Of a stretch of DNA of 34,542 nucleotides, positions 1 to 8,846 are shown in pieces. The translations under genes and the position numbers were made by a program. Origin of the DNA: Streptococcus gallolyticus (GTDB lineage: Bacteria > Bacillota > Bacilli > Lactobacillales > Streptococcaceae); assembly GCF_003337175.1 (NCBI RefSeq), contig NZ_NETH01000020.1, positions 1 to 34,542 of the forward strand, given 5' to 3'. Within the stretch, counting starts at the first letter, position 1. Each line of letters begins with the position of its first letter. The notes beneath the pieces are model-generated. The model was not told the DNA's origin and made no database searches. It saw nothing but the letters and a program-made list of their open reading frames with translations.

Positions 1-33
1 CATTTCAAAATACACTAAAAAGCCCAAATGGAC

Positions 34-91
34 TATACTGTAAGTGATGAAACATACAGGAGGTTAGTCCAAATGAGCCACTTACAGTATA
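34..91 (+). promoter_or_regulatory. 13-bp inverted repeat enclosing the transposase ribosome-binding site
   Basis: TATACTGTAAGTG at 34-46 and CACTTACAGTATA at 79-91 are perfect complements. The 32-nt loop contains the AGGAGG and the ATG at 73, and the 3' arm covers codons 3-7. A transcript entering from outside the element would fold this hairpin. A transcript starting inside the arm would not, a known way for insertion sequences to avoid activation by read-through. The pairing is seen; the function is inferred. Confidence 0.6.
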
Positions 92-936
92 CTGCTAAAT
101 CTCATCATTTGCAATGGAATGTACCCCAATTATCTCAAATTTCTCATCACTTCTACCAAAACTATTGCCCAGACTCCTTCAAACATCGGCGTAATGTTGG
201 CTTAGCCAAAGTTTCAGATGAATCAATTCTTGTCTTGCTTTTGTTACAAGCTGAACTAGGCCTAACGTCACAGCGTCATTTTTACAGCATCTGCCACCTC
301 TTTCCTTGTGGGCAGCTACTAGAAAGAAGTCGTTTCAATCGTCGGTCAAAACAATTGATTTGGCTCATCCAATTAATCCGAAAAGCTATGAGTGAAATGC
401 TTCCATCTGATAAACTAGCCATTATAGATAGTTTTCCTTTGCCACTTTGTCAACCTGTTCGCAATCACAGAGCTACCATTTTTAAAGGATTAGCCGATAT
501 TGGCTATAACGCCTCTAAACATCTTTGGTTCTACGGCTTCAAAATTCATATGCTGGTGACCTTATCTGGTTATATTCTGAACTATGTTGTCACACCAGCC
601 TCTGTCCATGATATCAAGGTGGTTTATGAACTATTAGAGGGATGTAAGCAATCGGTTATCTTAGGTGATTTAGGCTACCTGAGCAGTGAACTCAAGAAGG
701 ACTTAGAACAACAAGGTTACCATCTATGGACGCCATTTCGTAAAAACATGACAGGAGCCGAAGAACATAACAATTGGAAAGTGATGACCATGAGACGAAC
801 TATTGAAACACGTTTTTCTGAACTGTGTCGTCTCTTTGACATCGAACATACATTAGCTAGAAGCCTAGCCGGACTACAGTTACGAATTGAACAAATTATT
901 CTAGCTCATAACTTACGCTATTTTGAAATGAACTAG
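73..936 (+). CDS. IS982-family transposase
   Basis: DDE transposase that cuts and moves the surrounding element. A 287-residue reading begins at ATG 73, which has a good AGGAGG at 58-63 with a 9-nt spacer; the longer reading from 28 has no ribosome-binding site. Family features are visible: the acidic catalytic residues fall in AIIDSFPLP, ILGDLGYLS and TIETRFSEL, and the stretch FYGFKIHMLVTLSGYIL is typical of IS982 members. The reading frame is intact and about the usual length (near 290 residues), so the enzyme may be active. The start region is enclosed by a 13-bp inverted repeat (separate entry). Family assignment is by motif recognition, not by search. Confidence 0.9.
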   Translation: MSHLQYTAKSHHLQWNVPQLSQISHHFYQNYCPDSFKHRRNVGLAKVSDESILVLLLLQAELGLTSQRHFYSICHLFPCGQLLERSRFNRRSKQLIWLIQLIRKAMSEMLPSDKLAIIDSFPLPLCQPVRNHRATIFKGLADIGYNASKHLWFYGFKIHMLVTLSGYILNYVVTPASVHDIKVVYELLEGCKQSVILGDLGYLSSELKKDLEQQGYHLWTPFRKNMTGAEEHNNWKVMTMRRTIETRFSELCRLFDIEHTLARSLAGLQLRIEQIILAHNLRYFEMN

Positions 937-944
937 CACCACGG

Positions 945-1493
945 ATATAATATATAATTTATTATCTAGTGAAATATTGACTTGGAACTTAGCCAATGCG
1001 ACTATTTTTTTCATATCATTAAAAACCTCAAAACTAAGGAAATGGCAAATAGTGATACCGATTATAACATTTAGGATAGTTACTTTGAAAATAGGATATC
1101 CTAAACTGATAGGGATCAAAAGCTGTTGTATTGATACTCGGATATGCCTCAGACGATGAGACCCTGACAATCTTATAATAGTTATACTTGCCTTTCCCTA
1201 ATAATTGAACGGTAATAGGTATTTTCAGCTCCCTTGATATCTGGGGCAATATTTCAGCTCCAGAATACTTCTGCTTTTTCCAGCTTGAAGCTTTTTTTGC
1301 TTCCTTTAGATAGCCATAACTATCCAATAATTTATCAATATTGATATTATTTTTAAAATAGTTTTCATATAAATACTGTTATTCCCCACTCATCTTCCAT
1401 ATTTGATGATACCCTATCTAAAACAACTATTGTTTGCTTTGCCTGTGTCTTTTTATCAATAATAATTCCAGTTTTTTCAACTTTTTCCACCAT
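945..1493 (-). pseudogene. Broken gene of unknown function beside the IS982 copy
   Basis: A minus-strand gene begins at ATG 1493 after a good GAGGGAG ribosome-binding site. It reads 42 residues (VEKTGIIIDKKTQ...) to a stop at about 1365. A second frame then carries on as QYLYENYFKNN...LLDSYGYLKEAKK...AEILPQISRELKIP until a stop at 1034, so one base has been gained or lost near 1376-1390. A hydrophobic stretch (IGITICHFLSFEVF) follows in a third frame towards the insertion sequence, suggesting a second lesion. I do not recognise the protein. The upstream AT-rich region (1500-1640) has a TATAAT-like box near 1526 and two copies of GACAATTTTT about 25 bp apart, a possible regulator site. Confidence 0.55.
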
Positions 1494-1658
1494 GCTATTC
1501 TCCCTCTTAATATCTTTGTAGATATTATAGTCTTAAAAAATTGTCAATCTTTTAAATATTAAAAATTGTCTAAAAATTGCTAACTTGCTAAATTATAGTT
1601 CCTAAGACAAAAAATACCTCTAAACTCAAGTAGTTTAAAGGCTTCCTTAATTAAATGA

Positions 1659-2198
1659 TTACAATTCAGCGATTTGGTAAAGCTCCAATTCAGCTTGTGT
1701 TTCAGTTCCGAACATGTTAATCATCAATTTCACTTTATTGTTTTCAATTTCAACAACACGGCCCTCTTGTCCTACAAAGGCGCCGTCGATGATTTGAACC
1801 ACATCACCTGGTTTGATATTTGTGTCAATGACATCAACAGTTTGTCCCATTGAGATAAGAATTGAACGGATTTCTTCTTCCAAAAGTGGTGTTGGTTTTG
1901 AACGGTTACCGTGTGACCCAACGAATCCAGTAACGTTTGGTGTATTACGAACAACGAACCAAGCTTCATCTGTCATCACCATTTCAACTAAGACATAACC
2001 TGGGAAACGATTTTCTTCAACTTCTTTGACTTTCCCATTTTTTTCAACGTTAACGGTTTGTGTTGGGATTTCAACGCGCAAGATGTTGTCCAACATATTG
2101 TAAGTTTGCGCACGTTGCAACAAGGTTTCTTTAACTTTATTTTCATACCCAGAGTAAGTTTGTAAAACGAACCAACCCTTATCAAATGAATCTAACAT
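1659..2198 (-). CDS. nusG: Transcription termination/antitermination factor NusG
   Basis: NusG binds RNA polymerase and modulates pausing and termination. The 179-residue protein starts at ATG 2198, where GGAGG (2204-2208) gives a 5-nt spacer; the upstream ATG at 2213 has no such site. The NGN domain spans roughly residues 1-110 (WFVLQTYSGYENKVKETL, then the typical FPGYVLVEM), and the KOW domain lies at the C-terminus (KPGDVVQIIDGAFVGQEGRV). It is the last gene of the pbp2a-rpmG-secE-nusG order. secE ends in a strong terminator and nusG has its own promoter, so it is probably transcribed alone. A terminator-like hairpin ends just before its ribosome-binding site. Confidence 0.97.
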   Translation of the reverse strand: MLDSFDKGWFVLQTYSGYENKVKETLLQRAQTYNMLDNILRVEIPTQTVNVEKNGKVKEVEENRFPGYVLVEMVMTDEAWFVVRNTPNVTGFVGSHGNRSKPTPLLEEEIRSILISMGQTVDVIDTNIKPGDVVQIIDGAFVGQEGRVVEIENNKVKLMINMFGTETQAELELYQIAEL

Positions 2199-2213
2199 AA
2201 TTTCCTCCATCAT

Positions 2214-2236
2214 AAAAAAGCCCCACGAGGCTCTTT
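2214..2236 (-). terminator. Terminator-like hairpin in the nusG leader
   Basis: Read on the minus strand, AAAGAGCCT (2236-2228) pairs with the GGGCTTTTT arm (2223-2215) around the tetraloop CGTG (2227-2224), with two wobble pairs, and ends in a run of six T. The T-run stops five bases before the GGAGG of nusG. The hairpin lies only about 10 nt into the transcript predicted from the nusG promoter. It therefore looks like a control point for nusG rather than an end-of-gene terminator. Confidence 0.6.
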
Positions 2237-2252
2237 AAATCTTTTTCACTTT

Positions 2253-2281
2253 ATTATAGGAAAAATAGTGAGCACTGTCAA
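2253..2281 (-). promoter_or_regulatory. Consensus promoter of nusG
   Basis: On the minus strand the -35 TTGACA (2281-2276) and -10 TATAAT (2258-2253) are both perfect and are separated by exactly 17 nt. Transcription should begin near 2246, giving a leader of about 48 nt that contains the hairpin at 2214-2236. Confidence 0.85.
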
Positions 2282-2303
2282 CGAATTGCTGCCAACTACG
2301 CAC

Positions 2304-2336
2304 AAAAGCCTGAGAAAGGACTTCTCAGACTTCTTT
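2304..2336 (-). terminator. Intrinsic terminator after secE
   Basis: A 10-bp stem (AGCCTGAGAA at 2307-2316 with TTCTCAGACT at 2322-2331, one wobble pair) has a 5-nt loop and T-rich flanks on both strands. It separates secE from the nusG promoter. Confidence 0.8.
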
Positions 2337-2390
2337 TGACTTAATCATCAATCAGAAGCTTGCTATTGCAAAACCTCCAATCAAACGTCC

Positions 2391-2567
2391 TTAAAAACGA
2401 TTCAATAAATCTGTCACTCCGAGTGAGAGCAATTTATCGAAAATGAAAATAACAATGGTAAAGAATGCTGTATATTCAAGTACAGAAATAAAATCTTTCC
2501 AACGTTGTTTACGATCTGGCCATGTTGTGTCTTTTAAAATCGTAAAAACTCCCTTAATGAATGCCAC
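2391..2567 (-). CDS. secE: Preprotein translocase subunit SecE
   Basis: SecE is the small essential clamp of the SecYEG membrane channel. The 58-residue protein starts with GTG at 2567 after GGAGG (5-nt spacer). It reads FIKGVFTILKDTTWPDRKQRWKDF, the conserved amphipathic N-terminal helix with the TWP motif, followed by a single membrane helix (FISVLEYTAFFTIVIFIFDKLL). The length is normal for Gram-positive SecE. It lies 71 bp downstream of rpmG and probably shares its promoter. It is followed by a strong terminator. Confidence 0.95.
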   Translation of the reverse strand: MAFIKGVFTILKDTTWPDRKQRWKDFISVLEYTAFFTIVIFIFDKLLSLGVTDLLNRF

Positions 2568-2638
2568 GGGCGCCTCCTTTTTCTATCATCTCCGCTCGTT
2601 ACTCTAAAGCTGAGAATGCCAGTTGCTACACAAAATGA

Positions 2639-2791
2639 TTAACGTGTTTCTTTATGTAGTGTGTATTTTTTACAATGTTTACAAAATTTATTAACTTCTA
2701 GTCGTACAGGCTTTGGATTGCTACTAACTCCGATAGAATAGTTACGGCTTCCACATTCTGTACAAGCTAAACTTGCTTTTTTTTGTGCCAT
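2639..2791 (-). CDS. rpmG: 50S ribosomal protein L33
   Basis: A 50-residue ribosomal protein of the large subunit starts at ATG 2791 after GGAGG. It begins [19 protein letters not shown] and has two CxxC pairs (Cys10/13 and Cys37/40), so this is the zinc-binding form of L33. Streptococci usually carry more than one L33 gene, and cysteine-containing and cysteine-free forms are exchanged with zinc supply in related bacteria. Its own promoter lies in the 51-bp gap after pbp2a, and secE follows. Confidence 0.96.
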   Translation of the reverse strand: MAQKKASLACTECGSRNYSIGVSSNPKPVRLEVNKFCKHCKKYTLHKETR

Positions 2792-2808
2792 AATGCCTCC
2801 GAAACCAT

Positions 2809-2837
2809 ATTTTATCATGTTTTTGATAAATTAGCAA
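2809..2837 (-). promoter_or_regulatory. Promoter of rpmG-secE
   Basis: On the minus strand a -35 TTGCTA (2837-2832) and a -10 TAAAAT (2814-2809), preceded by TGA as in extended -10 boxes, are 17 nt apart. The promoter overlaps the end of pbp2a. Confidence 0.7.
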
Positions 2838-2842
2838 GTTCA

Positions 2843-5161
2843 TCAGTTCGTCTGATTATTAAACCAATTTGAAACACTATCCCAAGCGTCTTTAATTGCT
2901 CGTCCAATTGTATCGCCAGCATTTTGCGCAGATTCTTGCACTTTATCAAGGATACTGTCAGCGCTTGATGACGCACTACTACTTGTATCTGTTGAATCAT
3001 CGGTGCTATAAACTAAATCGTATCCATTCTGGCTATAAGCATTTTCGACGGTAAACTCTGTTCCTGCCGTATATGGTAAAATGCTACTTGCTACCGCACT
3101 AAAAATGGTCGATGCCGTTCCCGAACTGGCGTCGGTTAGGTAGTGATTTTCGTCTGTTACGTCATAGCCAATCCATTGCGCAATAACGACATCAGGCGTA
3201 TAGCCAATCACCCATTGGTCGCTTGTCAAATCTTCATTGAAGCTTGCTTCCACAGTACCTGTCTTACCAGCCATCGTGTAGCCATAAGCATTGGCGTTAA
3301 TAGCAGAACCGTTTGAGAATGTCCCAAGCATCATGCTTGTCATCTTATCTGCGACGGATTGGCTAATGACACGTTTATTGGATTGTTTAAATTCTGCAAT
3401 TACATCACCACTAGCATTTTCGATTTTGGTAATCAAATGAGCTTTGGGCATCACACCACCGTTGGCAAAGGTAGAATAGGCTTGTGCCATTTCAAGTGGA
3501 TTCGTTGTGACACCACCACCGAGTGCAATACCCAATTCCTCGCTGACGTTGTCCATGTTAAGACCAAATTTCTTACCGTAGCTAATTCCCTTACTAATAC
3601 CAATTTCATTTAGGAGATAAACGGCAGGGATATTATAGGAGTTAGCTAAGGCTTGATACATTGGCAAGTCGTCTGTTTCAATACCACCATAGTTTGTTGG
3701 CGCATAACCATCATAGTCTTGAACCGTATTTGGCAATTCGGTTGTAATCGAATAGCCTGACGCAACCGCTGGTGAATAAACCACCAGAGGTTTGATGGTT
3801 GAACCAGGGCTACGTGATGCTTGTGTCGCATAGTTGAAACTTCGGAAGGTTGCAGAGGTGGAGCTAACACGCCCTACCAGACCACGAACAGCCCCCGTTG
3901 ATGGGTCCATGGCAACGCTTGCCCCTTGGGCGCTTTCACCGTCATAATCTGACGTCGGGAAGTAAGATGTATTGTCAAAAACAGCTTGCATATTGGCTTG
4001 ATAATTTTGGTCAAGCTCTGTGTAGATTTTATAGCCATTATTGACAATATCATCTTCTGATAAGCCATAGGTTTCTTCAGCTTCCTGAATAACCGCATCA
4101 AAATAAGAAGCGTATTGGTAATCGTCAGAAGTTCCTGTGTAGGTATCGTTAAGCTCGCTCGCAATATCAACTTGCTCAGCTTCATCAGCCTCTTCCTGCG
4201 TGATTTTACCAGCATCAACCATAACACTTAGAACCGTATTACGGCGATTGGTCGCATTTTCAATAGAATAATAAGGATTGTAAATTTCAGGACCTTTCAA
4301 CATCCCAGCAAGAATCGCTGATTGTTCAATGGTTAAATTTGCTGCGCTGGTGCCAAAATATTTTTGACTGGCGTCCTCAATTCCCCAGACCGAATTGCCA
4401 AAATAAGCATTGTTCAGATACATGGTCAAGATCTCATCTTTGGTGTATTTTTTGGTTAACTCGAGCGCGAGAAAGAATTCCTTGGCTTTTCGGGTGATGG
4501 TCTGTTCTTGACTCAGATAAGCATTTTTAGCTAACTGCTGGGTGATTGTCGAACCACCACCAAAGTGCCCAAAGGTAAACAGCGCCAAGAAAAAACGTGC
4601 ATAATTAATCCCGCTATTTTCATAGAAAGTTCGATCCTCGGTTGCAATAACCGCATTTTTCATGTTATCACTGATGGCGTCTAATTCGACATAGGTTCCT
4701 TTTTGACCTGAAAGCGAACCGACTTGGTCACCATTTTGGTCATAGATAACAGTTGTTGCTTTCAAAGCATCTTGCAAATCCGAAACATTCGTTGATTTGG
4801 CGACAAAGTAAAGGTAAGAACCAATCGCTAAAACACCAATTCCTGTTAAAATAAGCAGAATTTTTCCAATATGGTAGCGACGCCAGAAACGTCGGATTGG
4901 ATTTTTGGTGGAGGGCATGAAGCGAGAGATTTTTTGCACCCAAGCAGGCGATTTTTTCACCTTTTCGTGGTGTCCTTTGCTTCGCTGATACGTTGGTGTT
5001 GCTTCTTTTTCTTCTGTTTTTTCTGTTTCAAATTCATTAACAGTAGCGCCTGATAACTCCTTGGATGAGTTGCGCTTACTGTGATTGTGAGAGGGGATTC
5101 TCTCCTTGATGTCATTAAACAAAGAAAGAATTTTTTCTTTAAACATTTTTAATTTTGTCAT
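2843..5161 (-). CDS. pbp2a: Penicillin-binding protein 2A, class A (glycosyltransferase/transpeptidase)
   Basis: Bifunctional peptidoglycan polymerase of 772 residues. A long charged cytoplasmic tail (about 1-97) is followed by one membrane helix (about 100-120). The GT51 glycosyltransferase domain follows, with ATEDRTFYENSG and GGGSTITQQLAKN. The transpeptidase domain has the active-site SPGSTIKP (SxxK), SYN in LANSYNIPA, and AGKTGTVE (KTG). The C-terminus ends in a Ser/Asp-rich linker and an amphipathic segment. Neighbouring rpmG-secE-nusG is the arrangement seen with pbp2a in S. pneumoniae. The first ATG lies 6 nt after a TATAAT box with no room for a ribosome-binding site, suggesting a leaderless message; an alternative ATG at residue 6 also lacks one. 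Confidence 0.95.
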   Translation of the reverse strand: MTKLKMFKEKILSLFNDIKERIPSHNHSKRNSSKELSGATVNEFETEKTEEKEATPTYQRSKGHHEKVKKSPAWVQKISRFMPSTKNPIRRFWRRYHIGKILLILTGIGVLAIGSYLYFVAKSTNVSDLQDALKATTVIYDQNGDQVGSLSGQKGTYVELDAISDNMKNAVIATEDRTFYENSGINYARFFLALFTFGHFGGGSTITQQLAKNAYLSQEQTITRKAKEFFLALELTKKYTKDEILTMYLNNAYFGNSVWGIEDASQKYFGTSAANLTIEQSAILAGMLKGPEIYNPYYSIENATNRRNTVLSVMVDAGKITQEEADEAEQVDIASELNDTYTGTSDDYQYASYFDAVIQEAEETYGLSEDDIVNNGYKIYTELDQNYQANMQAVFDNTSYFPTSDYDGESAQGASVAMDPSTGAVRGLVGRVSSTSATFRSFNYATQASRSPGSTIKPLVVYSPAVASGYSITTELPNTVQDYDGYAPTNYGGIETDDLPMYQALANSYNIPAVYLLNEIGISKGISYGKKFGLNMDNVSEELGIALGGGVTTNPLEMAQAYSTFANGGVMPKAHLITKIENASGDVIAEFKQSNKRVISQSVADKMTSMMLGTFSNGSAINANAYGYTMAGKTGTVEASFNEDLTSDQWVIGYTPDVVIAQWIGYDVTDENHYLTDASSGTASTIFSAVASSILPYTAGTEFTVENAYSQNGYDLVYSTDDSTDTSSSASSSADSILDKVQESAQNAGDTIGRAIKDAWDSVSNWFNNQTN

Positions 5162-5167
5162 AGCTAC

Positions 5168-5176
5168 ATTATATCA
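5168..5176 (-). promoter_or_regulatory. Extended -10 promoter abutting the pbp2a start codon
   Basis: The minus strand reads TGATATAAT (5176-5168) followed by GTAGCT and then the ATG at 5161. The initiating base expected 6-7 nt after the -10 box would be at or next to the A of ATG. No good -35 is visible, as is usual for TGN-extended -10 promoters. Confidence 0.65.
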
Positions 5177-5340
5177 ATTTCTTTTAAAATCGTCAGAGAT
5201 AAAGGGATTCCTTAAATAATACAACGTTTTCATTTCAGCCTTTTTGTGATAAAATAAAAGCATAGAAAATAGGCACAACTGGTCTCAAACAACCACTCAT
5301 TCCCACAATACTTCTACCAAGTATTAGAAAGGATTTCACG

Positions 5341-5538
5341 ATGAACAAAGGATTTGAAGCATTTAAAAAAACATTGTCACACAAAAGTTTAAAAGCCGTT
5401 TATGATGAAACAAAAATTGAAGTTTCTGAAAGCGAAGCCGAAGGCACAGAAGCCTATTCAATGGCAGTCGCAACTCAAATGGCAGTTAATTTGTTGGAAA
5501 AATACCACGATTGGCTACACGAAAACGACCAAAAATAA
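5341..5538 (+). CDS. Small conserved streptococcal protein of unknown function
   Basis: A 65-residue soluble acidic protein beginning MNKGFEAFKKTLSHKSLKAVYDE, with a helical, charged composition and no membrane segment or known motif. AAAGGA at 5328-5333 with a 7-nt spacer supports the start. A perfect 7-bp hairpin (AATACTT 5307-5313 with AAGTATT 5319-5325) lies just upstream of the ribosome-binding site. A TGATAAAAT box near 5247-5255 is the likely promoter, giving a leader of about 80 nt. It is transcribed away from pbp2a and ends in its own terminator. I cannot assign a function. Confidence 0.8.
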   Translation: MNKGFEAFKKTLSHKSLKAVYDETKIEVSESEAEGTEAYSMAVATQMAVNLLEKYHDWLHENDQK

Positions 5539-5546
5539 ACGATCAG

Positions 5547-5572
5547 CGCACCGAACAAGGTGCGTTTTAATT
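5547..5572 (+). terminator. Intrinsic terminator after the small gene
   Basis: CGCACC (5547-5552) pairs with GGTGCG (5559-5564) around a 6-nt loop and is followed by TTTTAATTT. It lies immediately before the promoter of the pseudouridine synthase gene. Confidence 0.75.
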
Positions 5573-5580
5573 TGTAGTCA

Positions 5581-5589
5581 TGCTATAAT
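5581..5589 (+). promoter_or_regulatory. Extended -10 promoter abutting the pseudouridine synthase start codon
   Basis: TGCTATAAT (5581-5589) is a perfect TGN-extended -10. It is followed by the six bases AGAGCT and then ATG 5596. Transcription should start at or next to the ATG, leaving no leader. The preceding terminator rules out a longer transcript from the gene upstream as the main source. Confidence 0.7.
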
Positions 5590-5595
5590 AGAGCT

Positions 5596-6480
5596 ATGAC
5601 TTTATCATTTACGCTTAAAAATCCTTATCCAGACTGCACGGTCAAAGAACTTTTAGAGGAGCATTTGCTCATTCCACGAAAAATTCGTCACTTCTTGCGC
5701 ACTAAAAAGCATCTTCGTATCAACGGAGAAATGATTAATTGGCAGAGTTTGGTCAAAACTGGTGATAGGATTCAGTTAATTTTTGATGATGACGATTATC
5801 CCAAAAAAGAGATTCCTTTTGGACAAGCTGAGCTGGTTGATTGTCTTTATCAAGACGAACACCTCATCATCGTCAACAAACCAGAAGGCATGAAAACCCA
5901 TGGCAATGAACCCAATGAAATTGCTCTGCTTAACCACGTCTCTGCCTATGTCGGACAAACGTGCTATGTGATTCACCGTTTAGACATGGAAACTAGCGGA
6001 GCTGTCATGTTTGCCAAAAATCCTTTTGTCTTGCCAATCCTCAATCGCCTGCTAGAAACCAAAGACATTGCTCGCGAATACTGGGCTTTGGTGCAAGGAA
6101 AATTCGAACCCAAACACCAAGTCTTTCAAGATAAAATTGGGCGCGACCGTCATGACCGTAGAAAGCGTGTGGTTGACCGCAAAAATGGGCAAACTGCCTT
6201 AACCATCGTTGACCGTCTCAAAGTTTTTCCAAATGGAACTCTGGTTAAATGTCGCTTGAAGACGGGACGCACGCATCAGATTCGTGTGCACTTATCAGCA
6301 CACAACCATGCTATTATTGGCGACCCACTTTATAGCAAAATCCCTGCCAAACGCCTTATGCTACACGCACACAAATTAAGTTTCACACACCCATTTACCC
6401 TTGAGGCAATCCGTGTTGAAGCCAAATCTCAAAGCTTTGAAGTAGGCTTACTAGCAAATCAAGAGGGGGAGGACAACTAA
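5596..6480 (+). CDS. RluA/RluD-family RNA pseudouridine synthase
   Basis: This 294-residue enzyme isomerises uridine to pseudouridine in structured RNA, probably rRNA. An S4-like RNA-binding N-terminus (LLIPRKIRHFLRTKKHLRINGE, about 24-45) precedes the catalytic domain. The signature HRLDMETSG places the catalytic Asp at residue 130, and RTHQIRVHLSAHNHAIIGDPLY is the conserved substrate-side motif. Length and order are normal for the family. The exact target cannot be told from sequence, so no RluB/C/D/E name is given. There is no ribosome-binding site: the ATG follows the -10 box by 6 nt (leaderless candidate). A gene-free stretch follows. Confidence 0.92.
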   Translation: MTLSFTLKNPYPDCTVKELLEEHLLIPRKIRHFLRTKKHLRINGEMINWQSLVKTGDRIQLIFDDDDYPKKEIPFGQAELVDCLYQDEHLIIVNKPEGMKTHGNEPNEIALLNHVSAYVGQTCYVIHRLDMETSGAVMFAKNPFVLPILNRLLETKDIAREYWALVQGKFEPKHQVFQDKIGRDRHDRRKRVVDRKNGQTALTIVDRLKVFPNGTLVKCRLKTGRTHQIRVHLSAHNHAIIGDPLYSKIPAKRLMLHAHKLSFTHPFTLEAIRVEAKSQSFEVGLLANQEGEDN

Positions 6481-6598
6481 AGTCGCCAGTGGACATTTTA
6501 TGGATAATCCGAAAAATGAAACAGTAAATTAGCCATTTCAAAGACACTCGATTTCTCAGCAAGTCTTAATTCCTTATCACGAAGCTCAAACGATTTAT

Positions 6599-6769
6599 TC
6601 CCAGACCGTTTTTTGAGGTCTGGGACAAAAAGATATTGATGTTAAAAGCCTTACGTCTAAACCATTTAACTAACTTAGACGACTAAAAAGCGAACAAAAC
6701 AGAAAGTTTAACTGGTAGAAAACTCCGTTTGTTCGCTTTTCTGGTTGGATTTGAACATTTGTCCCAGAC
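6599..6769. repeat. Nested palindromic intergenic element, ~170 bp
   Basis: Three stems are nested or adjacent. TCCCAGACC (6599-6607) pairs with GGTCTGGGA (6617-6625), a likely terminator for the pseudouridine synthase gene. GTCTGGGACAAA (6618-6629) pairs with TTTGTCCCAGAC (6758-6769), closing a 130-nt loop. Inside it AAAAGCGAACAAA (6686-6698) pairs with TTTGTTCGCTTTT (6728-6740). The GTCTGGGACAAA arm is thus shared by two competing partners. Size and symmetry resemble a small non-coding mobile repeat; no family is claimed. Confidence 0.6.
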
Positions 6770-6770
6770 T

Positions 6771-7080
6771 CACGACGCCACCTCCGCATACCTTAAAAGG
6801 TTTAGGAAACCTTTCAAAGTTGAAATATCGTCACGTAAAACTCGAGAGCAAAAGGTTGTGAAGCTGATTTTCAGCGTATGAGTCCCTAGTCAACAGTGAT
6901 CTATTCTCAAATCATGAGAATTGCTGGGGGCTTATAACTTAGTTGGTAAGGTAGAGCTATCAGTGGAAGTTTTACTGTTGGCTGATTATCTTTCCCAGCT
7001 ATACGAATGGGACTTAGCACCCACTATCATTGGCAAATAACCAGCACTTCTTAGCGAGAGTTTACCCACTACAAAAAATT
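6771..7080. other. Gene-free 310-bp stretch with several hairpins, unassigned
   Basis: No credible reading frame is visible on either strand. Local hairpins include AAAGGTTT/AAACCTTT (6796-6803 and 6807-6814, 3-nt loop) and ATTCTCA/TGAGAAT just before 6922. A GCTGGG...CCCAGC pair around 6922-7003 encloses a segment resembling a tRNA D-arm (TTAGTTGGTAAGGTAGAGC). No acceptor/anticodon pattern completes a tRNA. It may be a decayed mobile element or an RNA gene. Confidence 0.35.
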
Positions 7081-7093
7081 ATAGAACCTATAG

Positions 7094-7129
7094 ATAACGA
7101 GGCTAAGCATAAGCACTCAGCCTCGTTAT
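7094..7129 (-). terminator. Hairpin at the 3' end of groESL
   Basis: ATAACGAGGCT (7094-7104) and AGCCTCGTTAT (7119-7129) form a perfect 11-bp stem about 20 bp after the groEL stop. The T-run expected directly after it on the minus strand is poor (a TTTTTT occurs about 20 nt later), so it may act as a terminator or as a 3'-end stabiliser. Confidence 0.65.
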
Positions 7130-7150
7130 TGTCCATAATAATTATCCAGC

Positions 7151-8791
<1,641 letters not shown>

Positions 8792-8846
8792 CTATATTAT
8801 TTCTATTGATCAATGTTCTAGATAAAAGTTACTAGCAACACCTATC

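Larger units (their letters stand above)
1..945 (+). mobile_element. IS982-family insertion sequence, left end cut off by the window
   Basis: The element is defined by one IS982-type transposase gene and by terminal inverted repeats. The first 12 bases (CATTTCAAAATA) are the exact reverse complement of 919-930, which include the last codons of the transposase. The repeat probably continues to about 945 on the right and outside the window on the left, so the outermost left bases and any target duplication cannot be seen. The stop codon lying inside the right repeat makes a compact element. It has inserted next to, or into, the broken gene at 945-1493. Confidence 0.85.

Noticed and set aside
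913-1170. 85-codon open frame crossing the right end of the IS982 copy
   Set aside because: It runs from the insertion sequence into the broken gene, so it cannot be an original gene; treated as part of the pseudogene.
6930-7003. Functional tRNA gene
   Set aside because: Only a D-arm-like stretch is present; there is no anticodon arm, T-arm GTTCRA or matched acceptor stem.
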